Assembly: GCA_016584305.1 (NCBI GenBank) | Contig: JACEEZ010022462.1 | Location: 416,505 to 480,504, forward strand | Direction: 5' to 3' | Origin: Chionoecetes opilio | Lineage: Eukaryota; Arthropoda; Malacostraca; Decapoda; Majidae | Length of the DNA stretch: 64,000 bases | Shown: one piece after another, positions 52,616 to 64,000 of the stretch | How positions within the stretch are numbered: the stretch's first letter is position 1 | How the letters are laid out: each line of letters opens with the position of its first letter | Made by a program: the position numbers and the translations under genes | Notes under the pieces: generated by a model | Database searches by the model: none | Told to the model about the DNA's origin: nothing | What the model saw: the letters and a program-made list of their open reading frames with translations, nothing else

Positions 52616-54397
52616 ACATGATCCTCTAGTGTTAGTTTCTGATTTATCATTACATACACCTAAATCTCTTTCTTTCATTGATTCATTTAGTATGTTATTT
52701 CCTAGCATATACAACCAGTTTGGTCTGATCAGTTTCATCAGAAATGATAACGTAACACTTACCTGCATGAAACTGCCATTTATACTCCAGTCATTTATAT
52801 TCTCTATTTCTCCGTTTTGGTGCTCTTTTCATTCACTTTAGTGCCTTAGTTTTTTTTTCTACACTATATACATTGAACCATTCTTTTCCTTTATCCTTCA
52901 CTGTATATGTATGTGACTTTGTTTGTGTGTGGGTTTGTGCTACTCGTGATTTACTGTGGTTTTTATGTCCACCAAAGGCTCAGGAATATCCCAAGCATAT
53001 TCAAAGAAACATGTCTTTCATATGTCAGAACCAGAAATGCTTGAAAGTTGTTGGATGTATTATTAAATTACTTATTAAGCTTAGGTCTTACTGTGTTTTT
53101 ACTATTGGTTTTTATTGTGAAGCAGTTCTTAATAATGCTTCACTGTGCATTTAATTATATTTTGCATGGCCATATATCTCTCCATTATTTATAATGTTCC
53201 TGTCTTTAGTGTGTTGGGTATTCTCTTATCTGCATTGATTTTATCTAGCCATTACTACATTCCGTGTTTCACTGCTACGTACAACATTGCTTTGCTGATT
53301 TCCCTGTGATATATACATTTATTCTATATCTGTACTTCTCTGTTTCATTGTGTTTCAGGAACACAAAGCCCTCAAAAATGTATGCAAGCCTCTTTAGATG
53401 TTTCCTGTGTTCATTTTGCAATGTTTTTATTTACTCTCTGATAAAAGGGTGCCGTCTGGATCATGTAGCATTCATCAACAATTCTTTTTAGAAGACCATA
53501 AATTTATCCTCGGTTAACGACCCTTTATGCCAGATGGCATGCATTGAGTCATTGACTTGCAGCAAGTTCACGTGGAACATAATAGCATCCACTGAGTCTA
53601 CTATTTCCTCTCATTTCCCCTCCCTCTATTTCTATTACATCTTTCTTATGACTTATGTCTCCTATAATTTAGTATCAACTCGATATAAAAGTTTTCATTT
53701 TAAAGATTGAAAACCACAAAGTTATATCAGTCATACCCCTTCAAAAATTATCATTTGCTGTAATTTGCATTGAAATATATGTGCCATTGTACATGCCCTC
53801 GTGAATTGGCTGATAATTATATATAATTTAGCAAAATATTTGTTATTTTTCATGTCTATATTGTTTGTTAATTTTTCTGCATTCCTGTTGATTCTACCAC
53901 ACATGTACAGACTAGTTAATGTTTGGATGTAACTGGTTGTGGTCAGATTATAAATGAATATTTCCTAGTAAAATTGCTCCTTTTTTTTTAAATGTTGCTA
54001 TTCTACAATTTTCTTTCTTTTAACATTTAGTACTATAACTTTCTATTACTTAATACCGTATTCAGCAGTTCTACAAATGGTTGATACTCCATCAAGGGGG
54101 ATGTTTATGGAGCTCGCTAAATATATTTACTGACAGAAGCATTAGATAAATGTATGATGATAATGAAAGCTTAAAAGTATCATAAGTATGCAATACAATA
54201 AAGTTCACAAATGTTCAAAGAGTAAGAAAGCGAAGTTCAATAGTGTCCACACATGCATAAGAGTAATGGCTACAATTCATAAGTGTGTGCACGCATGATC
54301 AAAAGCAGATTGTAATAAGTGGATGGGCTGGAACAACTAATTTACTCATTCAGATCATTTAATAACTGTGGCTTAAATGCACTTACCTTTTCACCAG
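52612..54397. other. No gene recognised
   Basis: AT-rich, only short frames. Nothing structural noticed. Confidence 0.4.
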
Positions 54398-54603
54398 TAT
54401 GTAGAGAACTGCCCGTCAGGGTGGCAAGGTTGGTAGAGACGTGAGCCGCAATGTGCAGCGTCCCTGTGCATTCGGTCAGCGGTTCGAGTCTGCCTAGTTC
54501 GTGCTGACGTGGCGGCGCTTTGTATAGTCAATAACCTTGTAGTTGGTACTTGCAAAGTGTCTAGATAGGATGAAAATCTTATCTTATCTTATGTAGAGAA
54601 CTG
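54398..54603 (+). mobile_element. tRNA-derived SINE with 14-bp target duplication
   Basis: TATGTAGAGAACTG is repeated exactly at 54398-54411 and 54590-54603. The SINE (54412-54589) has an A-box-like TGGCAAGGTTGG at 54422-54433, a B-box GGTTCGAGTCT at 54481-54491 and a tail of TCTTA repeats. The perfect duplication and pure tail mark a fairly recent LINE-driven insertion. Confidence 0.8.
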
Positions 54604-55133
54604 AAATGTTAAGTATTGAAGATAGTTATAAGGTGAACAAGGTATTGAATATCGGGTAAATCTTGGAAACCAACATAAATCACATAAATACCAGAATTAT
54701 GTATTGTATTATGTCATATATATCAAAACATGTTAATTTCAATAAATAGTGTATTCAATATGAAGGTTTTGAGTTCCCTGTATAGGCTATTCAGTATTTT
54801 TCGGTGTATAAGACTCCTCTATTTCCAAGACTAACTTAATTATTTTTTTCCAGTTTATATATATCTTATTTCAACAAGAGCATAATCTTTTATCATTCTT
54901 AAGCATGATCTATTGTTATTTCAAAGAGAGACTGGGCATTGGGATGCTGGGCGATTTAGTACAATATACTACGTAGGCCATCTACCGTAGTGATACCCTA
55001 AAAAAAACTTTCACCATACCTTAGTAACCCCCCCTCTCCCCCCCCCAAAAATAGTCCAAAGCTCCTTGTCGAGAGTAGAGTTTCTGTGCGTCTAATGATA
55101 TCAAAGATGAAAATTTTAACAGATTTGGCAGTA
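54604..55133. other. No gene; one TATAAGAC-type MITE end near 54795
   Basis: CAGTATTTTTCGGTGTATAA followed by GAC near 54790-54815 resembles the ends at 24542 and 33393. No partner end found. Confidence 0.35.
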
Positions 55134-55141
55134 CTCTAAAT

Positions 55142-55803
55142 CATAGGTTCTCAAACTTTTTGGCCTGTGACCCCTCCAAATAATTTTAAAAGGCTTGCGA
55201 CCCCCCCCCCCCCCTTTACCAAAGCATTTCTGACAACTTGACACATTTACATTTTCTCTTTTTTTTGTTCTCTCTCTCTCTTACACACACACACAAACAC
55301 ACACACACACACATAGGTAGGTCGTATTGCTCCGTATCATAACATTCTAAGCATAATTAATATATTTGGTACAACATTATGAATACTTAAATGATACCAT
55401 AATCAGTGCAATCTATATCCTATATTCTTGCTTTAAATGCAGCAAAAAAATAAGTAACCTAAATAAAGTTTAGACTTGTGATGTGGATTTGTAATGCAAG
55501 AATAAGGGTCGGGCAGTGATGATACTGTACAAGTACGTATGTAGCCTATATGGCTACTGGACGTGCGAGCGTGGTGGTGACCCTGTTCTCAGAGTCAGAT
55601 TATGTAGCTACCTGTACTTTTTTGTGAGTAATGTATTAAAGCCTAGGTAGGAAGTTTAAATCAGTTTTGTTTTATACTGAAAATAGATATAAACAAATAA
55701 TCATAAATTATGAATATTGTGTTCTCTAATGCAGTTTGCACATTCTAGAAATCTCGCGACCCCCCAGAAGACTTTCGCGACCCCCAGTTTGAGAACCCTT
55801 GCA
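55142..55803. mobile_element. hAT-like MITE, 8-bp target duplication
   Basis: CATAGGTTCTCAAACTTTTT at left and, read inward from the right, a CAAGGGTTCTCAAACTGGGG end. CA..GGTTCTCAAACT is the common hAT terminus. CTCTAAAT (55134-55141) and GTCTAAAT (55804-55811) differ by one base. 662 bp, no transposase. Confidence 0.7.
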
Positions 55804-55880
55804 GTCTAAATAACTCTTGACGGCTGACCTGTTACAAATGTGTGTAGTGTGCACTTTTTTGAGAGTTGCAGTTGTTAAGC

Positions 55881-56190
<310 letters not shown>

Positions 56191-56268
<78 letters not shown>

Positions 56269-56395
56269 TTACATCACAAGGAACTGGCCAAGGGCACAAC
56301 AAAAATGGGTAACACAAAGCCCGCTTAGTTGCCAGTCCCTATAAAGAAAACAGTAAGAGAATAAAATAAAAAAGAGGGGTGAGCCAATTTAGTTC
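56191..56395 (-). repeat. Retroposon tail, minus copy with ~77-nt poly(A)
   Basis: A T run of about 77 on the + strand is followed by ACATCACAAGGAACTGGCCA and CAACTAAGCGGGC on the minus strand, as in the 47060 copy. The long tail suggests a young insertion. Confidence 0.75.
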
Positions 56396-57199
56396 GGGAG
56401 GTGTCTTGTTACTCTTCTTTTGAAAAGATGTAAGTTATAGGAAAGTTTTACTTCGCCTCTCATCCTTTTAAAATTAGTTGTCACTTGCTCTGAGAATGAT
56501 ATATAGCCTACATACTACAAATGTTAATCAATGACTCACGATATCAAATATGATCCCATTGCTACTAATGAAGTTCTCTCACTAGTCTATTTGCTTTGTT
56601 TATCTTTTATCTTCCATTGTCGATATCATGATATCGTTTATTTGAACAAATTACCACTGAGGCAGAGCGAGGGTCATTACATTTAAGCCAATGCATTTTA
56701 TCGCCTTCAATTATGTAGCAGGAAATAATGAGTATATTTCCTTAGTAACTGCATTCTGAAGTCACCAAAACATTCCCTAAATAAACCATTACCTGCATAA
56801 AATTACTAAGCATTACCTGCTGGAATGTTTATTTACCGATAAATAACGTGTTGTGGCGCGAAATTTTCTTGTGTTGACATTTTGGATATATTATACCGGT
56901 AGGTAGCTCTACCGATGCTATGCATTGTACCTTCTCCAAAAATATTATCGATTTTATCGGAAATAATGTGAGACCAAATGTGAATATAGATTACTGATGA
57001 ATGACTTATTAATGGATTAATCTTATCAGAGAAATGTTATCACTGTTTGGCAACCAACACCAGCGGCGGCGCGTTCGTTCTTACGTGCGTGTGTGTTTGT
57101 GTGTCATCATCAGCTGTGCGGCGGAGAGGGTCGGGGAGGCACACACCTCTGCCTCACGCTCGTCATTTCCCGCTGGATACAGTAGCAAACCTCCCCGTC
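56396..57199. other. No gene recognised; possible promoter region of the next exon
   Basis: AT-rich until about 57050, then abruptly GC- and CpG-rich into the putative first exon. Confidence 0.35.
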
Positions 57200-57289
57200 A
57201 TGGCCAGCGAGGGTACCTCCATCAACAGCACCAACGCAGAGTTCGGGGGCGGCGGCGACACGGAGGCTGTGGTGGGCGTGAGCAGGAAG
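57200..57289 (+). CDS. Putative first coding exon of an unknown gene
   Basis: ATG at 57200 in the context CCGTCATGG opens 30 codons (MASEGTSINSTNAEFGGGGD, then TEAVVGVSRK) ending AAG|GTACGC, a good donor in phase 0. The frame is low in rare codons and CpG-rich. An upstream in-frame start gives the longer reading 57047. I do not recognise the protein, and no following exon was found before 64000; it may be far downstream. Confidence 0.4.
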
Positions 57290-58790
57290 GTACGCGAGGT
57301 TTTGTATTACTGCGTGCTGTTGTCACGCTCCCATAACTGTGCTTTGTGAGACAGGAAGTGCTCCTCGAGTACACGGATAGGGAAAGAAAAATCAGTTCCA
57401 AAGAACGGGCCACCAGCAGAAATGATGAGGGAAAGTAAAGAGTTTTGGGCTGTGAATACGTGGCCGTCAAATCCAGGTTAGCAATGTTTGTTTTAACAGC
57501 AATTTCAAAATGTTTTAGTTGTAAGATTTAGTTTTACGATATATGATATGACTGTATATCTATTCAGCCCCTTATTTACAAATGACAGTAAATGTGTTGA
57601 CAATGTGTAGTGTTGATAGTGATAGTGCTGGGTGTTGATATCAGTGTTTAGGGTAGGACGTGATTATCAACACCATTGTACATTGTATAGTAACATCATA
57701 ACGCAAGGCATTGTTGTATCATTGGGCAGCTGTGCATATCTGATAGTGCAGACGATGATAGGCAGGAATATATTATAACAGTAAGCTTAATGTGGTTGAT
57801 ATTCCGCAGGAGTTGGCGGGCCTCACAGGCCTTACAGCTTACTTTTTCTCTATTATTTTCGGCTCAGTATAATGTGCAGTAGTTATTGAATTCCGGAAAC
57901 CAAAAATATAATACATACTTATTTTTATATAATAAAAGCTAGGTTAGGTAACGTTTCTGTTTGGTTTGGTTAGATTTAGGTTATGGCATGGTTTTATTAA
58001 GTTTGGTTTAGGATAAGTTTGGGTTAGGTTTTTTTAAATTATTTGTTTTAAATAAGCGAATCTGATGGTGCACGATTGCACGGCTTCCGCGGCTGGTTTG
58101 CGCCGCCAACTCCTGCGGGATATTTACCCTTATTGCTCCTTGATTGCATTATATGTGAATCTCATTGTTTTGGATGTTTTGAGTCAAGGCAAATCTTGAG
58201 TAAATTTACATCAATGCTGATAGTTGTTTTGACAGTTGTGGTAGTGTTTCGAATGATATAAATGATTTGCAAGAGAAACATTTAGCAGATGAAGTCAAAG
58301 TCTACATCATACCAATAAAATGGTTTTATTCTTGATTGATGGGATGATTGTTGCCCTAAATTTCCTGAACATTTATATTCAAGAATGATGATACCTGTGG
58401 AATGTTTACTTAACTTCTAAATGGAAGTGGAAGTACAACAAAATTAATGCACATAGAATTCTTGCAAATAAAAATGCAAGTAAAATATGGTTTAAAAAAA
58501 AAGTACTTTATGCATTTCTTAGAAAACTAGACACATGAAATAAGAAAGATATACTGTAATTACATTTTTCAAGTAACCGTTGGGACAGAATATATTTCAT
58601 GCTTGGGGAGGTGCCAATGGTTTTTAGGTAGGTACCCAGTAACTGTAGATAAAGTTTGTGCTGTTAGAAATCATGTTTTACTAAAGTTATTCAGGGCAGA
58701 ATGAAGACAATAGCAAGGCAAATTTAGGCAATAGGCAAGATGTTGAAGACATACGGAATAATGAACATTTAGATTTTAGTTATGCATGAC
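57290..58790. other. No gene recognised
   Basis: Possible intron of the 57200 exon. Contains TTAGGTTAGG-like words at 57940-58030 and no motif-bearing frame. Confidence 0.4.
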
Positions 58791-59521
<731 letters not shown>

Positions 59522-59690
59522 TTTTATTTTTTTTTTTATTTTTTTTTTATATACATCACAAGGAACTGGCCAAGGGCACAACAAAAATGGGTAACACAAA
59601 GCCCGCTTAGTTGCCAGTCCCTATATAGAAGACAGTAAGAGAATAAAAAAAAAAAAAGGGGTAGGCCAATTTAGGCATGTATTATATACA
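59522..59690 (-). repeat. Retroposon tail, minus copy
   Basis: T-rich run then ATCACAAGGAACTGGCCAAG through TAGTTGCCAGTCCCTATATAG, near-identical to 56260-56345. Confidence 0.7.
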
Positions 59691-59744
59691 CACGAGTAAT
59701 TATGTGCCACACGCCACGCAGAGATTTAATTCTTACGTAAACAG

Positions 59745-59746
<2 letters not shown>

Positions 59747-59822
<76 letters not shown>
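59747..59822. repeat. (TA)n microsatellite
   Basis: About 76 bp of pure TA. Confidence 0.97.
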
Positions 59823-59825
<3 letters not shown>

Positions 59826-59829
59826 CGGA

Positions 59830-60025
59830 ACCTGTGATACAGGCTCATGACGCCCCCCTGTGTCATCCGATGCACTCGCCGTCGATAGTAGAGTTAAGGG
59901 GCAGCATGTGGGTGTTCTTTAGCCACTCGACGATGGCAGAAATATTTAGGCACCCCACGGGAATCGAACTCGGAACACCGAGCTCGCCATTTGTAGACGC
60001 TAACCAATCTGCCGCCGCCTCCCCT
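59830..60025 (-). repeat. tRNA-derived SINE, copy 2
   Basis: On the minus strand the head carries GCAGATTGGTTAGCG (A box region, 59999-60013) and GAGTTCGATTC (B box, 59961-59971). The body matches 42684-42880. Confidence 0.65.
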
Positions 60026-60479
60026 CGTCTGTGTGTTTCACGGAACTGGAGGACATGTCAGCGTCTGTTTTCAAGGATACAGAGAAATGGCTTTTCTCAT
60101 CTGCTGCTAACGATCCAAATTTGGTGACCCCTATGATTAGTTGAGATGTGGGTAACCTTTTAACATAATTAAATGCTGTTCTTTTTCCGCATTTAATCAA
60201 AACATGAGTTAAGCATAAAGTGTATACAGTATACTAAAGGAAATGTCATATGACAGAAATGTCATATGACAGAGGAAGCAGTGTGTTGGGGTGACCAGTC
60301 TCAACCGGAAACAGATGGAATTTCACGCCCGGAACCAAGGTCACGAGTCAGATTTTTTCACATTAAATTTTGTGGTCTTGCCCACGCGACCTGGACTTGC
60401 GATCGTCAGTTTTATTCTCCCGGTACGAGCTTTGAACTCATAATGACCGATAATTAGGTAATGCTGGGATCTTATAACA
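60026..60479. other. No gene recognised
   Basis: ATGTCATATGACAGA is directly repeated at 60243-60272. Otherwise nothing seen. Confidence 0.4.
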
Positions 60480-60620
60480 CACCCCTTGGTCAAGAGGGAC
60501 AGTAACCGTCCACATCTGTCAGTGTAAATCCCCGGGAACGAGTAGGGATCGAACGCGCGATCACAGACTGACCTGATACGCGCTCTAAACCACTTGACTA
60601 TCAGACTGCACTTGACAACG
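60480..60620 (-). repeat. tRNA-derived SINE of a second family
   Basis: On the minus strand TAGTCAAGTGGTTTAGAGC (A box region, 60582-60600) and GTTCGATCCC (B box, 60545-60554) have tRNA-like sequence and spacing. The long middle part suggests descent from a tRNA with a long variable arm. An intact tRNA acceptor stem is not visible. Confidence 0.55.
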
Positions 60621-60628
60621 CGTAATAC

Positions 60629-60752
60629 ACACACACACACACGCAGACAGACACACACACACACACACACAGACAGACAGACAGACACACACACACACAC
60701 ACACACACACACTCGCACAGACACACACACACACACACACAGACACGCATAA

Positions 60753-60814
<62 letters not shown>

Positions 60815-60850
60815 ATATATATATATATATATTATATATTATATATATTT
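60629..60850. repeat. (CA)n/(CAGA)n then (TA)n microsatellites
   Basis: CA with CAGA interruptions to about 60748, then TA with breaks to 60850. Confidence 0.95.
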
Positions 60851-61710
60851 TTAATAGGGTTGCCATGTCTGTCAAAATTTCGGACGCCTCCACTGACCAG
60901 CAGGTCATGTAGTATGTATGGTACGGCGGTACGGTAACATTTTTCGTTATTCGAACGCATATAAATACAGTGCCGTAATTCCGTTCCGTAAATGAATATT
61001 TATTTCGAACTGTGCTACCGTCAATAACGACGTCCTCCCGCCCGAAAGGTGATGACTGATGAGCTTCCGTCTGTAGTCGCGCGAAGAAAAAACTAGTTGC
61101 GAAATTTGAAACAGTTTATACTTGTAGATACAAAGCATAAAACAACACTGAAACAGAGTAGATTATACAGTCATGGTATAAAATACTGTGCATGCCTCTT
61201 CAGTGGCACATACATATCTGTAGTGATGCTAAAATTTCTAATATATGACGCCTGGCGACATCAGTGCAGTGGTGACTATAGTATTAAACCCCCTTCACAC
61301 ATTCCATAATCGAACCATGACAGCACCAACAATGTAATGCACAGCGCCGTCATGGTCCTGATTATAATTATATATATATATGAGTCCATCGTGACCGATC
61401 GTGCATGCACTAAAATATCTGGAAGCTCCCCGAATTTTGTACCCAACGCAGCGCTATCGTAAGTGTAATCGTCTAACGTGACGCTGTCGTTATCTATCTA
61501 CGTAGCAGCTTCATGACACTATCGTGGTTGTCGTATGTCTATCGTGACGATAAGAATCCGTTACGCCCGCCTTCTTCCCTACCCCCACCTCCCTTTCTGC
61601 ATCACCAACACCCACCTCGGACTCCCCATCCCCTACTCCATCACCACGCGGTGATACCACCCACCCCCGTTTAACCATCACATCCGCCCCACCACCACCC
61701 CTTACTCCAG
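60851..61710. other. No gene recognised
   Basis: Short frames only. A C-rich stretch at 61560-61705 without a motif. Confidence 0.4.
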
Positions 61711-61765
61711 TGGTCGGCAACCTGCGGCTCCGGAGCCTTTCAAAAGACTTACCTGTGCGGCTCCT
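61711..61765. mobile_element. Single hAT-like end
   Basis: CAGTGGTCGGCAACCTGCGG followed by CTCCGGAGCC is a common hAT terminus. The opposite end was not found, so it is a fragment. Confidence 0.45.
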
Positions 61766-62068
61766 GCCACCTACTTAAAAATGTCCAAATTATTGTAAAA
61801 AAAGAGATAAAATACTGGCATAGATAGCCGCAGTACAATAGTGTATGTGACCGAGGTCCCAGGTCTCTAGGAAAATATTGGGATGAATTCTTGTACTTAT
61901 TATTATCATTATTAAGTATATTTAATTATCTTGTATGTGGGTATATTTAACTCCCATATGGTATTACTAGCCGCAAAGCCGCCCTCCGGGCGGACTTTTT
62001 GGCTAGCTCCTGCGGAGGGCTATTGGTGGGCCTTCGGCCCACCACCTGTGTTTGGTGGGCCTTCGGCC

Positions 62069-63447
62069 GAGACCACCGAGAGACAAGGCCTGGTGGATCG
62101 CCCGTGACGTCACACCATAAGGATACCACCCGGAGGCTCCGCTCCCCGTACAAGTTTACCTACCTAATATAATGTTTATCAGTATAAAAGATATACTGTT
62201 ATCTTCGGAAATGTTTGTTCTATAATATTATCAAATAAAAAAACCGTAAAACACACAAAGAAAATGCCATTATGAGACTTTCAAGAAATATGCATTAACT
62301 TAAACTCTTCGCCATTTAATATTTTGCTCGCAAACATTTTACATGGAGAATATCAATAGAAGCGGAGTTTAATTAGCTTTCCATTGATATATTTCCTTTA
62401 GTGATAAATGAATTAGCGGCATGCATAAATTAGCGTTAACTAAATATAAAAAATCATGAAATCGGATAATTTCCTACCTAATATATGTTTATCAGTATAA
62501 AATATATACTGTTATCTTCGGAAATGTTTGTTCTATAATATTATAAAATTAAAAAACCGTAAAACACATTAAAGAAATGCCATTATGAGACTTTCAAGAA
62601 ATATGCATGAACTTAAACTTTTCGCCATTTAATATTTTGTGAAAAAACTTTTTACATGGAGAATATCAATAGAAGCGGAATTTAATTAGCTTTCCATTGA
62701 TATATTTCCTTTTCTGATAAATAACATCATGAAATCGGGTAATTTCCCAGATTTCATGATGTTATTTATTTAGTTAACGCTAATTTATGCATGGTTCTAA
62801 TTCATTTATCAGAAAAGGAAATATATCAATGGAAAGCTAATTAAATTCCGCTTCTATTGATATACGCCATGTAAAACGTTTTTCCACAAAATATTAAATG
62901 GCGAAAAGTTTAAGTTCATGCATATTTCTTGAAAGTCTCATAATGGCATTTCTTTAATGTGTTTTACGTTTTTTTTATTTTATAATATTATAGAACAAAC
63001 ATTTCCGAAGATAACAGTATATATTTTATACTGATAAACATATATTAGGTAGGAAATTATCCGATTTCATGATTTTTTATATTTAGTTAACGCTAATTTA
63101 TGCATGCCGCTAATTCATTTATCACTAAACGAAATATATCAATGGAAAGCTAATTAAACTCCGCTTCTATTGATATTCTCCATGTAAAATGTTTGCGAGC
63201 AAAATATTAAATGGCGAAGAGTTTAAGTTAATGCATATTTCTTGAAAGTCTCATAATGGCATTTTCTTTGTGTGTTTTACGGTTTTTTATTTGATAATAT
63301 TATAGAACAAACATTTCCGAAGATAACAGTATATCTTTTATACTGATAAACATTATATTAGATAGGTAAACTTGTACGGGGAGCGGAGCGGGTGGTATCC
63401 TTATGGTGTGACGTCACGGGTGATCCACCAGGCCTTATCATCTCACG
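62069..63447. mobile_element. 1.38-kb fold-back element, 8-bp target duplication
   Basis: Arms of about 680 bp are inverted around about 62758 and pair almost throughout (AAGGCCTGGTGGATC, GTGACGTCAC, GGAGCGG, GTAAACTTGTAC, then AT-rich). CTTCGGCC is duplicated at 62061-62068 and 63448-63455. The empty site, GGTGGGCCTTCGGCCCACC, occurs at about 31279-31297. AT-rich arm sequence is shared with 36106-40039 and 38880-39645, so all belong to one family. No gene inside. Confidence 0.75.
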
Positions 63448-63519
63448 CTTCGGCCCACCAAACACGGACTCTCCAGATAGCCCCTTCTAACTTTCCTGAA
63501 ATCATGGATGTAGAAATGT

Positions 63520-63780
63520 ATGTATTCCCCCCACCCATTCACTCACCCATTACCCATCACCCCCCACCCCCCACCCATTCACTCACCCATTACCCATCAC
63601 CCCCCACCCATTCACTCACCCATTACCCATCACCACACACCCATTCACTCACCCATTACCCATCACCCCCCACCTATTCCCTCACCCATCACCCATCACC
63701 CCCCACCCATTCACTCACCCATCACCCCACACCCATTACCCATCACCCCACCCATTCACTCACCCATTACCCATCACCCT
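63520..63780 (-). repeat. Minisatellite CCCATTCACTCACCCATTAC type
   Basis: Complement of the 30980-31205 array. Pro/His/Ser frames here are artefacts. Confidence 0.75.
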
Positions 63781-63796
63781 ACATCAAGGTTTCCTC

Positions 63797-64000
63797 AATT
63801 AGAGAGAACTGCAACTCCGAAATGCCAGTGGTCGCTGGCAGTTTTAACTCACAATTTGGTGAAAAGTTGGTCAACTTGAAAGAAAAATATGGGCTTATTC
63901 CACTGCACTTAAAACACAAAAGTATAATTTTAAGAACGATTTTCTTCTATATGTATATTGTATAGAAGCCTGAGTCTGTAAAACATGCATTTAACCAAAT
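63797..64000. mobile_element. 886-bp-family element, cut by window end
   Basis: Begins AATTAGAGAGAACTGCAACT and matches the inverse of 28330-28540 to the last base of the window. Confidence 0.65.

Larger units (their letters stand above)
61967..63796 (-). mobile_element. Helitron-like element, minus copy, interrupted
   Basis: On the minus strand the 3' end is a CCGCCC..GGGCGG hairpin, eight bases, CTAG, then host T, as at 31431. Moving inward it has GGTGGGCCGAAGGCCCACC hairpins, then the 62069-63447 fold-back, then the flank CTCTCCAGATAGCCCCTTCT and the CCCATTACCCATCACC minisatellite. The opposite side is cut by the AATTAGAGAG element at 63797. Confidence 0.45.

Noticed and set aside
54412..54500. 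Functional tRNA gene
   Set aside because: A/B boxes are present but no acceptor stem or anticodon arm can be drawn, and a SINE tail with target duplications surrounds it.
63372..63965. 197-residue Pro/His/Thr-rich frame
   Set aside because: Translation of the CCCATTACCCATCACC minisatellite and flanking transposon ends.

Overview
The window reads as nuclear DNA of an animal, most likely an arthropod and probably a decapod crustacean. The evidence is GT-AG spliced genes with multi-kilobase introns, very long dinucleotide microsatellites, tRNA-derived SINEs, LINE reverse-transcriptase relics of a kind common in crab and shrimp genomes, and dense nested DNA transposons. The species assignment is inference; nothing in the sequence names it. 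No bacterial, organellar or viral gene organisation is present.

One gene dominates: a complete S-adenosylmethionine decarboxylase proenzyme (AMD1-type) gene on the + strand. It runs from 17153 to 50773 as nine coding exons that splice in frame to 362 residues. All pyruvoyl-enzyme hallmarks are present, including the self-cleavage site. Intron 1 (about 14.2 kb) and most other introns are swollen by mobile elements. A second, small gene on the minus strand (1287-2021) encodes a single-pass membrane protein with a glucosidase-II-beta (PRKCSH)-like Cys-rich domain. A plausible first coding exon of a further + strand gene lies at 57200-57289.

Layout. 0-1.3 kb: a RTE-like LINE relic. 1.3-5 kb: the PRKCSH-like gene, then a LINE relic split by a 2.36-kb inverted-repeat element that itself holds two fold-backs. 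5-10 kb: a low-complexity tract, a roughly 300-bp tandem duplication and a badly frameshifted LINE RT (minus). 10.0-16.1 kb: a gag-only LTR retrotransposon (minus; 673-bp LTR, tRNA-Leu-like primer site, polypurine tract) whose 5' LTR is interrupted by a 3.06-kb DNA transposon. That transposon has long inverted repeats, a 3-bp target duplication and a protein ending in a CXC-type Cys cluster. 16.6-31.5 kb: AMD1 exon 1 and intron 1, in which a MITE is split by an 11.05-kb element (9-bp target duplication) that in turn carries a 5.72-kb element with related termini (9-bp target duplication). 31.5-50.8 kb: AMD1 exons 2-9, with a 3.93-kb fold-back nest (8-bp target duplication) in intron 3, TA- and TAA-flanked elements in introns 5 and 6, and a 2.5-kb duplication of exons 7-8 that looks like an assembly fault. 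50.8-64 kb: LINE, SINE and hAT relics, long (AT)n/(CA)n/(CT)n tracts, and a Helitron-like element interrupted by a second fold-back with an 8-bp target duplication.

The most informative feature is that several insertions can be read against an uninterrupted copy of the same host repeat elsewhere in the window. Element ends and target duplications can therefore be fixed from the sequence alone. The best candidate for something little described is the 13038-16101 transposon.
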